64,000 bases of DNA. Source: Rhizobiales bacterium dw_265 (GTDB lineage: Bacteria > Pseudomonadota > Alphaproteobacteria > Micropepsales > Micropepsaceae). A model generated the notes under the pieces. That model was not told the DNA's origin, made no database searches, and was given only the letters and a program-made list of their open reading frames with translations. The DNA lies in the NCBI GenBank assembly GCA_018449595.1, contig JAAVUU010000002.1, forward strand, positions 496,001-560,000, written 5' to 3'. A program made the translations under genes and the position numbers. Shown here piece by piece: positions 18,019 through 27,025 of the stretch (positions are counted from its first letter, which is position 1; each line of letters starts with the position of its first letter).

Positions 18019-18548
18019 TGGCGACACCGGCCTCCAAGCGCCGCATCCCCATGACGGTGACGTTCCTGGAAATGACCGCCAAGCCCGCCGTCCTGCCGCC
18101 GCCGCAGCCGCGCGGCAAGGTGGCGCTGCTGAAGTGCGAACGCCCGCCCACCCATTTCTACCGCTATCTCTACGACACCATCGGCAACGATTATTTCTGG
18201 GTGGACCGCAAGAAGCTGACGCCGGACGCCCTTGCGGACGTCATCCACGACCCACTCAATCCGCTTTATGTTCTGTACACGGAAGGAAATCCCGCCGGCA
18301 TGGCCGAACTGGACCTGCGCAAGCCCGGCGCCGCCAATATCTCCTATTTCGGGCTGATGCCCGAGGCGATCGGCAAGCGGCTGGGCTATTTCTTTCTCTA
18401 TCATACCTGCCTGAACGCCTGGGCGCAGCCGATCCGGCGGCTGACCATCAACACCTGCACCCTGGACCATCCCCGCGCCCTGCCCCTCTACCAGCGGCTT
18501 GGCTTCACCCCCTATGCGCGGGAAGAACGCTTCGTTGAATTGCCCTGA
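18018..18548 (+). CDS. GNAT family N-acetyltransferase
   Basis: Protein of 176 aa. A GNAT fold is visible: EGNPAGMAELDLRKPG, then SYFGLMPEAIGKRLGYFFLYHT (the acetyl-CoA binding strand and helix) and LDHPRALPLYQRLGFTPYAREER (the C-terminal motif B). Substrate unknown. The start is taken as the ATG at 18018 that overlaps the sseA stop; the ATG 12 codons on is an alternative. Confidence 0.85.
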   Translation: MATPASKRRIPMTVTFLEMTAKPAVLPPPQPRGKVALLKCERPPTHFYRYLYDTIGNDYFWVDRKKLTPDALADVIHDPLNPLYVLYTEGNPAGMAELDLRKPGAANISYFGLMPEAIGKRLGYFFLYHTCLNAWAQPIRRLTINTCTLDHPRALPLYQRLGFTPYAREERFVELP

Positions 18549-18569
18549 TTTTGCAGGCATGTTCACAAA

Positions 18570-19949
18570 ATGAGCACCCTTGACGCCGCCGCCCCCAAGA
18601 CCCTGTTCGGCCATCCCCGCGGACTGACTTTCCTGTTCGGCACCGAGATGTGGGAGCGCTTTTCCTATTACGGGATGCGCGCCCTGCTGGTGCTGTACCT
18701 GGTCAAGTATCTGCTGCTGCCGGGACATGTCGAACACGTCATGTTCTATCCGCAGATCAAGGCCTTTTATGAAATGATGGCGGGGCCGCTGGGGCCGCAG
18801 CCGCTGGCCTCGCTGATCTACGGCACCTATACCGGGCTGATCTATGCCACGCCTTTGTTGGGCGGCTGGCTGGCCGACAATTACCTGGGCCAGCGCTATA
18901 CCGCCATGATCGGCATCGTGATGATGGCCTTCGGCCATTTCATGATGGCGTCTGAGGCGCTGCTGTTCCCCGCCTTGACCCTGCTGATCTTCGGCGGCGG
19001 CTTGTTCAAGACTAACACCACCGCCCAGGTCGGCATGCTGTATGCCCATGGCGACGAGCGCATAGACCGCGCCTATTCGATTTATTACGTGGGCACCAAC
19101 CTGGGGGCCTTCATCGCGCCGCTGGTGGCGGGCACCCTGGGCGAGGACGTGGGCTGGCATTACGGCTTCGGCGCCGCCGGCGTGGGCATGATCATCGCGC
19201 TTGGGGTCTATATCTGGGGCTGGAAGGAACTGCCGGCGGTTGGCCTGCAGAAAGACAAGAAAGCCGCCGCTCCCAAAAAGCCGCTCAACCGCAGCGAATG
19301 GATGAGCGTGGGAGCGCTGATCGTGCTGGTGATCCCGCTGACCCTGTGGTGGGCCTGCTACGAGCAGCAGGGCAATATCATCGCGCTGTTCGCGGACTCC
19401 GGCACCGACCGCCGCCTGATCCCCGGCATCGTCAACTGGGAAATCCCTGTCACCTGGTTCCAGGCCTTCAATCCCTTCATCATCTTCGCCTTCACGCCTT
19501 TCCTGCTGGCGCTGTGGACACGCCAGGCCAAGGAATTGAAAGAGCCCAACTCGATGTACAAGATCGTGTTCGGCTGCGTGCTGCTGGCGCTGTCCTATGT
19601 GCTGATCGCCGGAGTCGTATGGCAGTCGGGCGGCGCCAAGGTCAGTTGGCTGTGGCTGCTGGTCTATTTCGTCATCATCACCACCGGCGAAATCTATCTG
19701 TCGCCCATCAGCCAGTCGCTCTATTCCAAGGTGGCGCCGCTGCGCATCACCTCCATCATGATGGCGGTGAATTTCGCGCCCAACTTCCTGGGCGGCGGCT
19801 TCCTGCAAGGCGCGCTGGGAACGCGCTGGGAAAGCATGAGCCATACCGCCTTCTTCCTGATGATCGCGGCCATCGGCTTTGTCGCCGCCGCCATGGTCTG
19901 GGCCCTGGAAAGGCCGCTGCGGCGGTTCCTCGAAATCTCCCATGAGTGA
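18570..19949 (+). CDS. Proton-dependent oligopeptide transporter (POT/PTR2)
   Basis: Membrane protein of 459 aa with about 12-14 hydrophobic helices. The POT signatures are GTEMWERFSYYGMRALLVLYL near the N-terminus (ExxER-type proton site) and the TM2-3 loop GGWLADNYLGQRYTAMIG. FKTNTTAQVG and YYVGTNLGAFIAP follow in the middle. The family imports di- and tripeptides with protons. Its 3' end overlaps metC by eight bases, consistent with a supply chain of sulfur amino acids. Confidence 0.93.
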   Translation: MSTLDAAAPKTLFGHPRGLTFLFGTEMWERFSYYGMRALLVLYLVKYLLLPGHVEHVMFYPQIKAFYEMMAGPLGPQPLASLIYGTYTGLIYATPLLGGWLADNYLGQRYTAMIGIVMMAFGHFMMASEALLFPALTLLIFGGGLFKTNTTAQVGMLYAHGDERIDRAYSIYYVGTNLGAFIAPLVAGTLGEDVGWHYGFGAAGVGMIIALGVYIWGWKELPAVGLQKDKKAAAPKKPLNRSEWMSVGALIVLVIPLTLWWACYEQQGNIIALFADSGTDRRLIPGIVNWEIPVTWFQAFNPFIIFAFTPFLLALWTRQAKELKEPNSMYKIVFGCVLLALSYVLIAGVVWQSGGAKVSWLWLLVYFVIITTGEIYLSPISQSLYSKVAPLRITSIMMAVNFAPNFLGGGFLQGALGTRWESMSHTAFFLMIAAIGFVAAAMVWALERPLRRFLEISHE

Positions 19950-21087
19950 CAAACCTGAAACCAAAGCGGTCAGTCTTGGCCGCATGAGCGACAGCCATTT
20001 CGGCGCCGTCAACACCCCGGTCTATCGCGCCTCCACCATCCTCTATCCCGACCTTGCTGCGTTGAAGGCCAACAAGCAGCCCTATACCTATGGCCGCCGC
20101 GGCACCCCGACCACGCGCAGCTTCGAGGAGGCGATCGCCGGGCTGGAAGGCGCCGCGAAAGTCGCGGTCTGCACCTCCGGCCTCCAGGCCATCGGGCTGG
20201 CGATCCTGTCGGTGTGCGGCGCGGGCGATCATCTGCTGATGGTGGACAGCTGCTATGAGCCGACGCGCATCCTGTGCGAGCGCACGCTGAAGCGCTTCGG
20301 CATCGAGACCAGCTATTATCCGCCCACGGACGATATCGCGAAACACCTCAGGCCCAACACCAGGGCGGTGTTCTGCGAAAGCCCCGGTTCGCTGACCTTC
20401 GAGGTGCAGGACATTCCCGCCATCGTGAAGACCGCCCACGCGGCGGGAGCAATGGTGCTGATGGACAATACCTGGGCGACGCCGGTCTTCTTCCGGCCGC
20501 TGGCGCATGGCGTGGACCTTTCCATCCAGGCGGCCACCAAATATGTCGGCGGCCATGCCGACGTGATGCTGGGCTATGTCGCCGCCAATGAATCCGTGGC
20601 GGCGCGGCTGCACGAGACCCATGGCAACCTGGGCCTGTTCGCCAGCGGCGACGATTGTTACCTGGGCCTGCGCGGCCTCAGAACCCTGGCGGTACGGCTG
20701 GCGCGGCACCAGGAAACCGGGCTGGCCCTGGCGCGCTGGCTCCAGGCCCGGCCGGAGATCGCCCGCATCCTGCATCCGGGGCTGGAAAGCGATCCCGGCC
20801 ATGCCCTGTGGAAGCGCGATTTCTCGGGCGCCTGCGGACTTTTCGGGGTGATTCTGAAGCCCGTCTCCGATGCCGCCGTGGCCGCCTTTGTGGATGGGTT
20901 GCAGCATTTCGGCATCGGCTATTCCTGGGGCGGGTTTGAAAGCCTGATCGTTCCGGCGCATATCAGCCGCACGGTCAGCGCCTTCCATACCGACGGGCCC
21001 GTCCTGCGCATCCATGCGGGGCTTGAGGATGCGGGCGACCTGATCGCCGACCTGGAACAGGGCCTGGAACGGCTGAAAGCATCATGA
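19942..21087 (+). CDS. metC: Cystathionine beta-lyase
   Basis: PLP enzyme of 381 aa. The internal aldimine lysine is K200 in [18 protein letters not shown]. Other family motifs are [23 protein letters not shown] (the phosphate/cofactor contact from the neighbouring subunit) and [13 protein letters not shown]. Members cleave cystathionine to homocysteine, pyruvate and ammonia; some act on other sulfur amino acids. The start at 19942 overlaps the transporter end. The stop overlaps hisI by ATGA. Confidence 0.9.
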   Translation: MSDKPETKAVSLGRMSDSHFGAVNTPVYRASTILYPDLAALKANKQPYTYGRRGTPTTRSFEEAIAGLEGAAKVAVCTSGLQAIGLAILSVCGAGDHLLMVDSCYEPTRILCERTLKRFGIETSYYPPTDDIAKHLRPNTRAVFCESPGSLTFEVQDIPAIVKTAHAAGAMVLMDNTWATPVFFRPLAHGVDLSIQAATKYVGGHADVMLGYVAANESVAARLHETHGNLGLFASGDDCYLGLRGLRTLAVRLARHQETGLALARWLQARPEIARILHPGLESDPGHALWKRDFSGACGLFGVILKPVSDAAVAAFVDGLQHFGIGYSWGGFESLIVPAHISRTVSAFHTDGPVLRIHAGLEDAGDLIADLEQGLERLKAS

Positions 21088-21425
21088 CCGACCACCTCAC
21101 CCATGCCGCCTTCGTCGCCACGGTGAAATTCGACGCCAACGGCCTGGTGCCGGTGATCGCCCAGCGGGCGGAAACCGGCGAAGTCCTGATGTTCGCCTGG
21201 ATGACCCGGATGACCCTGGAGGAGACCCTGGCCACCGGCCATGTCACCTACTGGTCGCGCTCGCGCCAGAAGGTCTGGCGCAAGGGCGAAACCAGCGGCA
21301 ACCACCAGCGGCTGGTCGAGGCCTTTGTGGACTGCGACGGCGATGTGCTGCTGCTCAAGGTGGACCAGATGGGGCCCGCCTGCCACACCGGCGCGCCTTC
21401 CTGCTTTTTCCGCAAGCTGGGCTGA
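21084..21425 (+). CDS. hisI: Phosphoribosyl-AMP cyclohydrolase
   Basis: Protein of 113 aa, a complete His[36 protein letters not shown], and the metal-binding [22 protein letters not shown] with Asp and Cys ligands are all present. It opens the purine ring of PR-AMP in histidine synthesis. No fused HisE domain, and no other his gene is nearby, so it sits outside a his operon as in many alphaproteobacteria. Confidence 0.95.
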   Translation: MTDHLTHAAFVATVKFDANGLVPVIAQRAETGEVLMFAWMTRMTLEETLATGHVTYWSRSRQKVWRKGETSGNHQRLVEAFVDCDGDVLLLKVDQMGPACHTGAPSCFFRKLG

Positions 21426-21468
21426 CGCCAAAGCGGCCCTCGCGGGTTATAGTGGCGAGGGAGTCGCC

Positions 21469-23328
21469 ATGGCCGAACTGAAACCAGCCCGTACCGTCAG
21501 CACAACCGACACGCTCGCGCCCAAATTCATGATGGCGGTGATCGCGGCGGTGGTGGTGGGCGGCATCTATCTGGGCCGTCCCGTGCTGATGCCCCTGGCG
21601 CTGGCGGTGCTGGTCTCCTTTGCCCTGGCCCCCGCCGTGGCCCTGCTCAAGCGCCTCAGGCTGGGCAATGTCCCGGCGGTGCTGGTCAGCCTGCTGCTGG
21701 CGATCGTGGTGTTGTCAGCGCTGGGCCTGTTCATGGGCTCGCAACTGGCCAAGCTGGCTTCGGAACTGCCGCACTACCAGACCAACCTGGCCCAGAAGAT
21801 TCATTCCGTGGTCGGCTCCGCCATCCACAATGACACCATCACCCGGCTGAACCGCACGGTGGAGAATCTGGCCGAACAGATCACCGGCGGCAGCAAGGCG
21901 GACGACGACCAGGGCGCGCCCAATGCGCTCAAGCCCATCCCGGTGGTGGTGCAGCGCACCTCGATGGCGCCCTGGTCGGTGGCCTCGACCGTGCTGGGGC
22001 CGCTGCTGGAGCCGCTGGGGCTGGCGGCGCTGGTGATCGTGTTTGTCGGCTTCATCCTGCTGCAGAAGGACGACCTGCGCGACCGTTTCGTGCGGCTGGC
22101 GGGCTCGCGCGACATGCAGCGTACCACCGTGGCGCTGGACGAAGCCGCCACCCGCCTGTCGCGCTATCTGTTCCTGCAGACCTGCATCAACACCTGCTTC
22201 GGGGTGATCGTCGGCACCGGCCTGTGGCTGATCGGCATTCCCAATGCCGGGCTGTGGGCACTGATGTCCATGCTGCTGCGCTTTGTGCCCTATGTCGGGG
22301 TGCCGCTGGCCTTCCTGTTTCCCTTCACCCTGGCGCTGGCGGTGGACCCGGGCTGGGAGAAGATGGTGTGGACCCTGATGCTGTATGGCGGGGTGGAGGC
22401 GGTGATCGGCCAGGTGGTCGAGCCCTTCCTCTATGGCCGCAGCATGGGGCTTTCCGCCGTGGCGGTGGTGGTGGCGGCGGTGTTCTGGACCTGGCTGTGG
22501 GGGCCGGTGGGGCTGCTATTGTCCACGCCGCTGACCATGTGTTTCGTGGTGTTCAGCCGCCATGTGGACGGGCTGAAGTTCCTGGATGTGATGCTGGGCG
22601 ACCAGCCGGCGCTGCGCTTCGAGGAAAGCCTCTATCTGCGCATGCTGGCGGAAGACCCCGACGAAGCGGCGGTGGAGGCGGAAGGCTTCCTGCGCGCCAA
22701 TTCGCTGTCGGCCTATTATGACGAGGTGGCGGCGCGCGCGCTGATGCTGGCGCAGGCCGATGTCAATCGCGGCGTGCTGGACCCGCTGCGCCAGGCCCGC
22801 ATCCGCGACGCCATCAAGGGCCTGATCGTCAACCTGGCCGACCGCAAGGACGAGGACGCCACGGCGGTACATACCGACCTGCCCGAAAGCTGGCGCGACG
22901 CCCCCATTCCGCCGGTGATGTGCGTCGCCGGACGCGGGCCGCTGGACGAAGCCGCCACCCTGCTGCTGGTGGACATGCTGGACAAATACGGCATCGCGGC
23001 GCGGGTGGTGTCGGCGGACGAGACCACCGCCGCCAATATCCGCGACCTGTCCTGCATCGGGGTGCAGCTGACCTGCGTCTCCTATCTGGAGCCGGGCACC
23101 TTCAAGAATGCCCGCTATCAGGTGCGCCGGTTGCGGGCGCGCATGCCCGGCGTGCCGGTGATGGCGCTGTTCTGGGGCCTGGGCGGCGACAATTCCCGCT
23201 ATCTCGACGGCATCGAGGCGACGGAGTGTGATATCGTCACCACCGGCCTGAAAGAAACCGTGCAGCATATCCTGACCTTCGCGCGCCGCGCCGGCCCCGT
23301 CTCACGCCAGGCCGTCGCCGCCAAATGA
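21469..23328 (+). CDS. AI-2E/PerM family transporter with C-terminal extension
   Basis: Membrane protein of 619 aa. Residues about 20-370 form an AI-2E/PerM permease: paired N-terminal TM helices, a soluble loop, then five or so TM helices including FLQTCINTCFGVIVGTGLWLIGIPNAGLWA and the PFLYGRSMGLSAVAVVVAAVFWTWLWG motif. A further ~250 residues follow, with a Rossmann-like fold suggestion (MCVAGRGPLDEAATLLLVDMLDKYGI and CVSYLEPG) not found in short PerM proteins. The transported substrate is unknown. The start at 21469 (MAELKPARTV) avoids overlap with hisI. Confidence 0.85.
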   Translation: MAELKPARTVSTTDTLAPKFMMAVIAAVVVGGIYLGRPVLMPLALAVLVSFALAPAVALLKRLRLGNVPAVLVSLLLAIVVLSALGLFMGSQLAKLASELPHYQTNLAQKIHSVVGSAIHNDTITRLNRTVENLAEQITGGSKADDDQGAPNALKPIPVVVQRTSMAPWSVASTVLGPLLEPLGLAALVIVFVGFILLQKDDLRDRFVRLAGSRDMQRTTVALDEAATRLSRYLFLQTCINTCFGVIVGTGLWLIGIPNAGLWALMSMLLRFVPYVGVPLAFLFPFTLALAVDPGWEKMVWTLMLYGGVEAVIGQVVEPFLYGRSMGLSAVAVVVAAVFWTWLWGPVGLLLSTPLTMCFVVFSRHVDGLKFLDVMLGDQPALRFEESLYLRMLAEDPDEAAVEAEGFLRANSLSAYYDEVAARALMLAQADVNRGVLDPLRQARIRDAIKGLIVNLADRKDEDATAVHTDLPESWRDAPIPPVMCVAGRGPLDEAATLLLVDMLDKYGIAARVVSADETTAANIRDLSCIGVQLTCVSYLEPGTFKNARYQVRRLRARMPGVPVMALFWGLGGDNSRYLDGIEATECDIVTTGLKETVQHILTFARRAGPVSRQAVAAK

Positions 23329-23651
23329 GCGGTGGCTATGGCATGCTGATGACCACGACGCCCACGCATGAGGATGCGGTGCGCATCGCCAGGCTGCTGG
23401 TCGAGGAAAAGCTGGCGGCCTGTGTGCAGCTTATGCCCATCCAGAGTTTCTTTTCCTGGAAGGACAAGCTGCAGCAGGACGCCGAGACCCTGATGCTGGT
23501 CAAGACCCGCAAGGACCTGCTGGAACCCGCCATCGCCCGCATCAAGGCGGTGCATCGCTACGAGGTGCCCGAGATCGTGGCCAGCGAATTTGTCGCCGGC
23601 TTCCAGGGCTATTTCGACTGGATGGACCAGGTCACGTCAGAGATCAAATGA
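23325..23651 (+). CDS. cutA: Divalent-cation tolerance protein CutA
   Basis: Protein of 108 aa with the CutA1 fold: TTTPTHEDAVRIARLLVEEKLAACVQLMPIQSFFSWKDK, then MLVKTRKDLL and HRYEVPEIVA. CutA forms very stable PII-like trimers; the link to copper tolerance is historical and its real role is unsettled. It overlaps the transporter by ATGA. Its last eight bases overlap the convergent glycosyltransferase gene. Confidence 0.94.
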   Translation: MSGGYGMLMTTTPTHEDAVRIARLLVEEKLAACVQLMPIQSFFSWKDKLQQDAETLMLVKTRKDLLEPAIARIKAVHRYEVPEIVASEFVAGFQGYFDWMDQVTSEIK

Positions 23652-24417
23652 GCGCGCCGTGACATTCCTTGACCCGCTTGCCCGAGCCGCAGGGGCATGG
23701 CGCGTTGCGCGGCAGGCCCGCCATGCCGGAGCCGGGATCGGCGGGATGGATGACATGGCGGTTCGCGCCGATGTGGCGGACATAGCCGCCCTCGTCCAGG
23801 ATCAGGGCGCGAAAACCGAGGCGGCGATAGAAGACACTGGCCTCGACCTCGATGGGCAGTCCCGCCGCTTCCTTCTTGGCCACCACATACATGGTGCGCG
23901 GCAGGTTGCGAAAACCATTGCCCAGCAGGTGATAGTCGCGCAGCCGCCGCAGGGACGGCGTGAAGGTAAAGCCGTGCCAGCAGCCGCAAAAATCGAACGC
24001 CATCACGCCCCAGCTGCCATCCGGCGCGCGATAGCTCAGCGGATGCTCAAAGGTGTCGTTCCAGGCCCGCAACCATACCAGCAGCGTCTTGGGATCGGCC
24101 TCCAGCAGGGCGCGGCTGCGTTGCATGAAGCCGGAACGGGTGAACTCCCAATCGTCTTCCAGATGGAAAATATAGGGCGTGGCGACCATGGCATAGGCCT
24201 GGTCGATCAACGCCATCTGGCCGACGCGCTTGCCGGTGCGGAAATATTCAGCCCCGAAGCGAGCGCAGATCGCCGACGGATCGGCGTCGCCATCCTCCGC
24301 CACCAGGATGCGGGCGATCCGGCCTTCGGTCTCATGGGCGCGGAAACTCTCCAGGGTGCGCGCCAAAAGATCGTGGCGATTGCATGACGTGATGACCACG
24401 GTAATGTCGGACGGCAT
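23644..24417 (-). CDS. GT2-type glycosyltransferase with C-terminal SEC-C zinc motif
   Basis: Protein of 257 aa. The N-terminus is a GT-A fold (DITVVITSCNRHDLLARTLESF), with ILVAEDGDA as the nucleotide-binding acidic motif and IFHLEDDWEF as the DxD-like site near residue 95. The last 22 residues form a SEC-C motif (NAPCPCGSGKRVKECHG, CxCx8CH), the zinc finger known from SecA, where it aids SecB/ribosome binding. The fusion is uncommon. The sugar and acceptor are unknown. Start at 24417; an upstream in-frame ATG is possible. It is divergent, 36 bases away, from the OGT-like gene. Confidence 0.78.
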   Translation of the reverse strand: MPSDITVVITSCNRHDLLARTLESFRAHETEGRIARILVAEDGDADPSAICARFGAEYFRTGKRVGQMALIDQAYAMVATPYIFHLEDDWEFTRSGFMQRSRALLEADPKTLLVWLRAWNDTFEHPLSYRAPDGSWGVMAFDFCGCWHGFTFTPSLRRLRDYHLLGNGFRNLPRTMYVVAKKEAAGLPIEVEASVFYRRLGFRALILDEGGYVRHIGANRHVIHPADPGSGMAGLPRNAPCPCGSGKRVKECHGALI

Positions 24418-24453
24418 GGGCAATTTTAGGCTTCGCACGGGCATCCGCGCAAC

Positions 24454-26313
24454 ATGACATCGCTGGACATGCAGAGAGAGGCCTTCCGCCTGGTCCAGGC
24501 GGGCCGCCCCGCCGAGGCGCTGGCGCTGCTTGAGGCGCTGCTGGCGCGCGAGCCGCGCCATGCCGATTCCTGGGTCAATGCCGGCAATATCCAAAGCCTG
24601 ATGGGCCGGGCGGCCGAGGCCGTCGCCAGCTATGACCGGGCGCTGGCGATCCGGCCCGACGCCGATACCTTCAACAATCGCGGCCTTGCGCTGCAGGGCC
24701 TGGACCGGCTTGATGAGGCGCTTGCCAGTTATGAAGGCGCGCTGGCGCTGCGGCCCGGCAATGTGCAGGCGCTGTTTCGCAGCGGCGTGGTGCTGAACGA
24801 ACTGGGACGCGCCGACGAGGCAATGGCGCGGTACGATCGCGTGCTGGCGCTGCAGCCGGGCCATGCCGAGGCGCTGAACAATCGTGGCTTTATCTGGTGG
24901 CTGGGCCGCCAGGATGCGGTGCGGGCGCTGGCGGATCTGGAACGGGCGCTGCTGCTGGCGCCCGATCTGCCCTATCTGCGCGGCGCCGTGCTGCACATCC
25001 GCATGTATGGCGCGGACTGGCGCGATTTCGAGGGCCAGAAAGCGGCCTTGGCCGAAGGCGTGCGTCGCGGCCGGCCGGTGGCGCGGCCTTTCATGTATCA
25101 GGCGGTGTCGGACAGCCCGGCGGACCTGCAGGCCTGTTCGCGCCTCTATGCCCGCGATCTCTATCCAGAGGTCGCTGCGCCACCGCACGCGCCACGCGCG
25201 CCCGGCGCGAAGATCCGTCTCGGCTATGTCTCCGGCGAATTCCGCGAACAGGCCACATCGATCCTGATGGCGGGGCTTTACGAACGCCATGACCGCGACA
25301 GGTTTGAAGTCATCGCCATAGACGCAGGGGAAAATGACAACAGCGCGATGCGGGCGCGGCTGGAAAGAGCCTTCGACCGCTGGCTTGATATTTCGCGTCT
25401 TTCCGATGCCGATGCGGCGGCGGCGATCCGCGCCGCCGGGATCGACATCCTGGTCAATCTCAACGGCTATTTCGGCAAGCACCGCATGGGCGTGTTCGCG
25501 CGCCGCCCCGCGCCGCTGCAGGTCAATTATCTGGGTTTTCCCGCGACCCTGGGCGCGTCTTATATGGATTACACCATCGCCGATGCCGTGGTGATCCCGC
25601 CCGCCGAACATTGCTTCCATGACGAGAAGGTCGTCACCCTGCCCGGCAGCTATCAGGTCAATGACGACCGGGGCCGCGCCATGGCCGCCACGCCGGCACG
25701 CCGCGAGGCCGGGCTGCCCGGGCGTGGTTTCGTCTTCTGCAATTTCAACCAAAGCTACAAGCTGACGCCGCAGACCTTCGCAAGCTGGATGCGCATCCTC
25801 AGGCAGGTGGAAGGCAGCGTGTTGTGGCTGCTGGAGGCGCGCCCGCCTTTCGCGCAGAACCTGGCGCGCGCCGCTGCCGCGCAGGGCGTCGATCCGGCGC
25901 GAATTCTCCATGCCCCCGACCGGCCGCCCGCCGAGCATCTGGCGCGGCTGTCGCTGGCCGACCTGTTCCTGGACGGCCTGCCCTATAACGCGCACACCAC
26001 CGCCAGCGATGCGCTGTGGGCGGGCGTGCCGGTGCTGACCCGGCGCGGCACGGCCTTTCCCGGCCGGGTTGCCGCCAGCCTGCTGCAGGCGGCGGGCCTG
26101 CCGCAACTGATCGCGGAAGATGAAGCCGCGTATGAAGCCCTGGCGGTGCGTCTGGCACATGATCCGGCGGCGCTGAAAGCCCTGCGCCCGGCGCGAAACA
26201 CTCCCCTGTTCGACACCGGCCTGTTCCGCCGCCGCATCGAAAACGCCTATGGCGAAATGTGGCGGCGATACCTTTCGGGCCAGCCGCCGCAGGCTTTCGC
26301 GGTCGAAGACTGA
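24454..26313 (+). CDS. TPR / OGT-like (SPINDLY) protein O-glycosyltransferase
   Basis: Protein of 619 aa. About five to six TPR units fill residues 5-210 (AEALALLEALLAREPRHADSW, then GRAAEAVASYDRALAIRPD and so on). A GT41/OGT catalytic region follows from about 250: LGYVSGEFREQATS, VNYLGFPATLGASYMDYTIAD, FCNFNQSYKLTP (with the Lys matching the UDP-contacting Lys of OGT), and GLPYNAHTTASDALWAGVPVL. These are the hallmarks of family 41, which adds GlcNAc or other sugars to Ser/Thr, with TPRs choosing the target. Where many members have His after the first motif, this protein has Gln (FREQ), a variant I recall from alphaproteobacterial subfamilies. Confidence 0.9.
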   Translation: MTSLDMQREAFRLVQAGRPAEALALLEALLAREPRHADSWVNAGNIQSLMGRAAEAVASYDRALAIRPDADTFNNRGLALQGLDRLDEALASYEGALALRPGNVQALFRSGVVLNELGRADEAMARYDRVLALQPGHAEALNNRGFIWWLGRQDAVRALADLERALLLAPDLPYLRGAVLHIRMYGADWRDFEGQKAALAEGVRRGRPVARPFMYQAVSDSPADLQACSRLYARDLYPEVAAPPHAPRAPGAKIRLGYVSGEFREQATSILMAGLYERHDRDRFEVIAIDAGENDNSAMRARLERAFDRWLDISRLSDADAAAAIRAAGIDILVNLNGYFGKHRMGVFARRPAPLQVNYLGFPATLGASYMDYTIADAVVIPPAEHCFHDEKVVTLPGSYQVNDDRGRAMAATPARREAGLPGRGFVFCNFNQSYKLTPQTFASWMRILRQVEGSVLWLLEARPPFAQNLARAAAAQGVDPARILHAPDRPPAEHLARLSLADLFLDGLPYNAHTTASDALWAGVPVLTRRGTAFPGRVAASLLQAAGLPQLIAEDEAAYEALAVRLAHDPAALKALRPARNTPLFDTGLFRRRIENAYGEMWRRYLSGQPPQAFAVED

Positions 26314-26317
26314 AAGA

Positions 26318-26341
26318 TGGCGACCCCGGCTGGATTCGAAC
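26318..26341. repeat. 24-bp duplicate of the tRNA-Arg 3' end (left copy)
   Basis: Identical to 26418-26441, the last 24 bases of the tRNA-Arg gene including CCA (complement), exactly 100 bases away. A tRNA 3'-end direct repeat is the usual trace of site-specific integration or of a collapsed att pair. The left copy is not part of a tRNA. Confidence 0.85.
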
Positions 26342-26346
26342 TGGCT

Positions 26347-26400
26347 AGGTTCGCTTGGGCGAAGCCCTTAGCGAACCTGCCACCCCCGCGAAGGCGGGGG
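26347..26400. repeat. Two hairpins between the tRNA-Arg 3'-end repeats
   Basis: AGGTTCGCT (26347-26355) pairs with AGCGAACCT (26370-26378), with inner GGGC/GCCC around GAA. CCCCCGC (26383-26389) pairs with GCGGGGG (26394-26400). The second is of the CCCGCGAAGGCGGG type, dispersed in many alphaproteobacterial genomes. Confidence 0.65.
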
Positions 26401-26417
26401 CCCATCTTCATTTTATT

Positions 26418-26494
<77 letters not shown>

Positions 26495-26530
26495 GTCGAT
26501 GCACTATAATCGGAAACACTTGCCGATTTG

Positions 26531-26573
26531 CCATGGGTGGCCGGGTCGCGCCCTTCGGGGGGCCATGACAAGT
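26531..26573. repeat. Third copy of the GGCCATGACAAG palindromic element
   Basis: GGGTGGCC ... GGCCATGACAAGT matches the right half of the 9132-9250 element in sequence and order. It lies between tRNA-Arg and the end of the complex I subunit gene. Confidence 0.5.
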
Positions 26574-26574
26574 C

Positions 26575-26880
26575 CTAATGCGACCAGGGCACCTTGCGGT
26601 CGAACTTGAAATTGTCCGAATAGGCCTTGGGCCTGGGGACGAGCACATGCGGCTCGAACACCTGGTAGGGGATGGCGTTGGCCTGGGCATAGGCGACCGC
26701 CTCCTCCGCCGTGTCGAACTCCAGCACGATCTGCTGGTGCATGTCGGCGGACGAGGTCCAGCCCATCAGCGGGTCCGGGGTGCGCGGGCTTTCCGGCTCA
26801 TATTCCAGCTGCCACAGCTTGGTGCGCGCCTTGCCCGACTGCATGGCGTTCTTGGCCGGTCTGTAGATCCGCGCGCGCAT
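26575..26880 (-). CDS. NDUFS4-like complex I accessory subunit (ETC complex I subunit region)
   Basis: Protein of 101 aa. It matches the ETC complex I subunit conserved region: MRARIYRPAKNAMQSGKARTK at the N-terminus, WELEYEP-like WQLEYEPESPRTPDPLMGW, then FDTAEEAVAYAQANAIPYQV and a C-terminal YSDNFKFDRKVPW. This is the alphaproteobacterial homologue of mitochondrial NDUFS4 (18 kDa, AQDQ), which sits on the matrix arm of NADH dehydrogenase. The gene stands alone between two tRNAs, away from any nuo genes. Confidence 0.92.
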   Translation of the reverse strand: MRARIYRPAKNAMQSGKARTKLWQLEYEPESPRTPDPLMGWTSSADMHQQIVLEFDTAEEAVAYAQANAIPYQVFEPHVLVPRPKAYSDNFKFDRKVPWSH

Positions 26881-26899
26881 GCGAAAATCCTCAAAAAAA

Positions 26900-26976
26900 T
26901 GGTCGGAGCGGTGTGATTCGAACACACGACCCTCTGCTCCCAAAGCAGATGCGCTACCAGGCTGCGCTACGCTCCG
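26900..26976 (-). tRNA. tRNA-Pro (anticodon TGG)
   Basis: On the complement the acceptor CGGAGCG pairs with CGCTCCG. The D arm is AGCGCAGCCTGGTAGCGC, the anticodon loop TTTGGGA gives TGG, and the T arm is GTTCGAATC. CCA is encoded (TGG at 26900-26902). 77 bases. Confidence 0.96.
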
Positions 26977-27025
26977 AATTAAACAAAAACAGGCTGTTAA
27001 GCCAATGGCTTTATGGTCGCAAGGC

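Noticed and set aside
13222..18027. A 1601-codon open frame on the minus strand
   Set aside because: Only its last 447 codons are the amidohydrolase. The rest is antisense to ygfZ, tag, cysK and sseA, all with full motifs. High GC keeps antisense frames open.
24454..26313. Loss of the catalytic His in the OGT-like protein
   Set aside because: The Gln in FREQAT appears to be a subfamily trait, and all other catalytic-domain motifs are intact, so inactivation is not supported.
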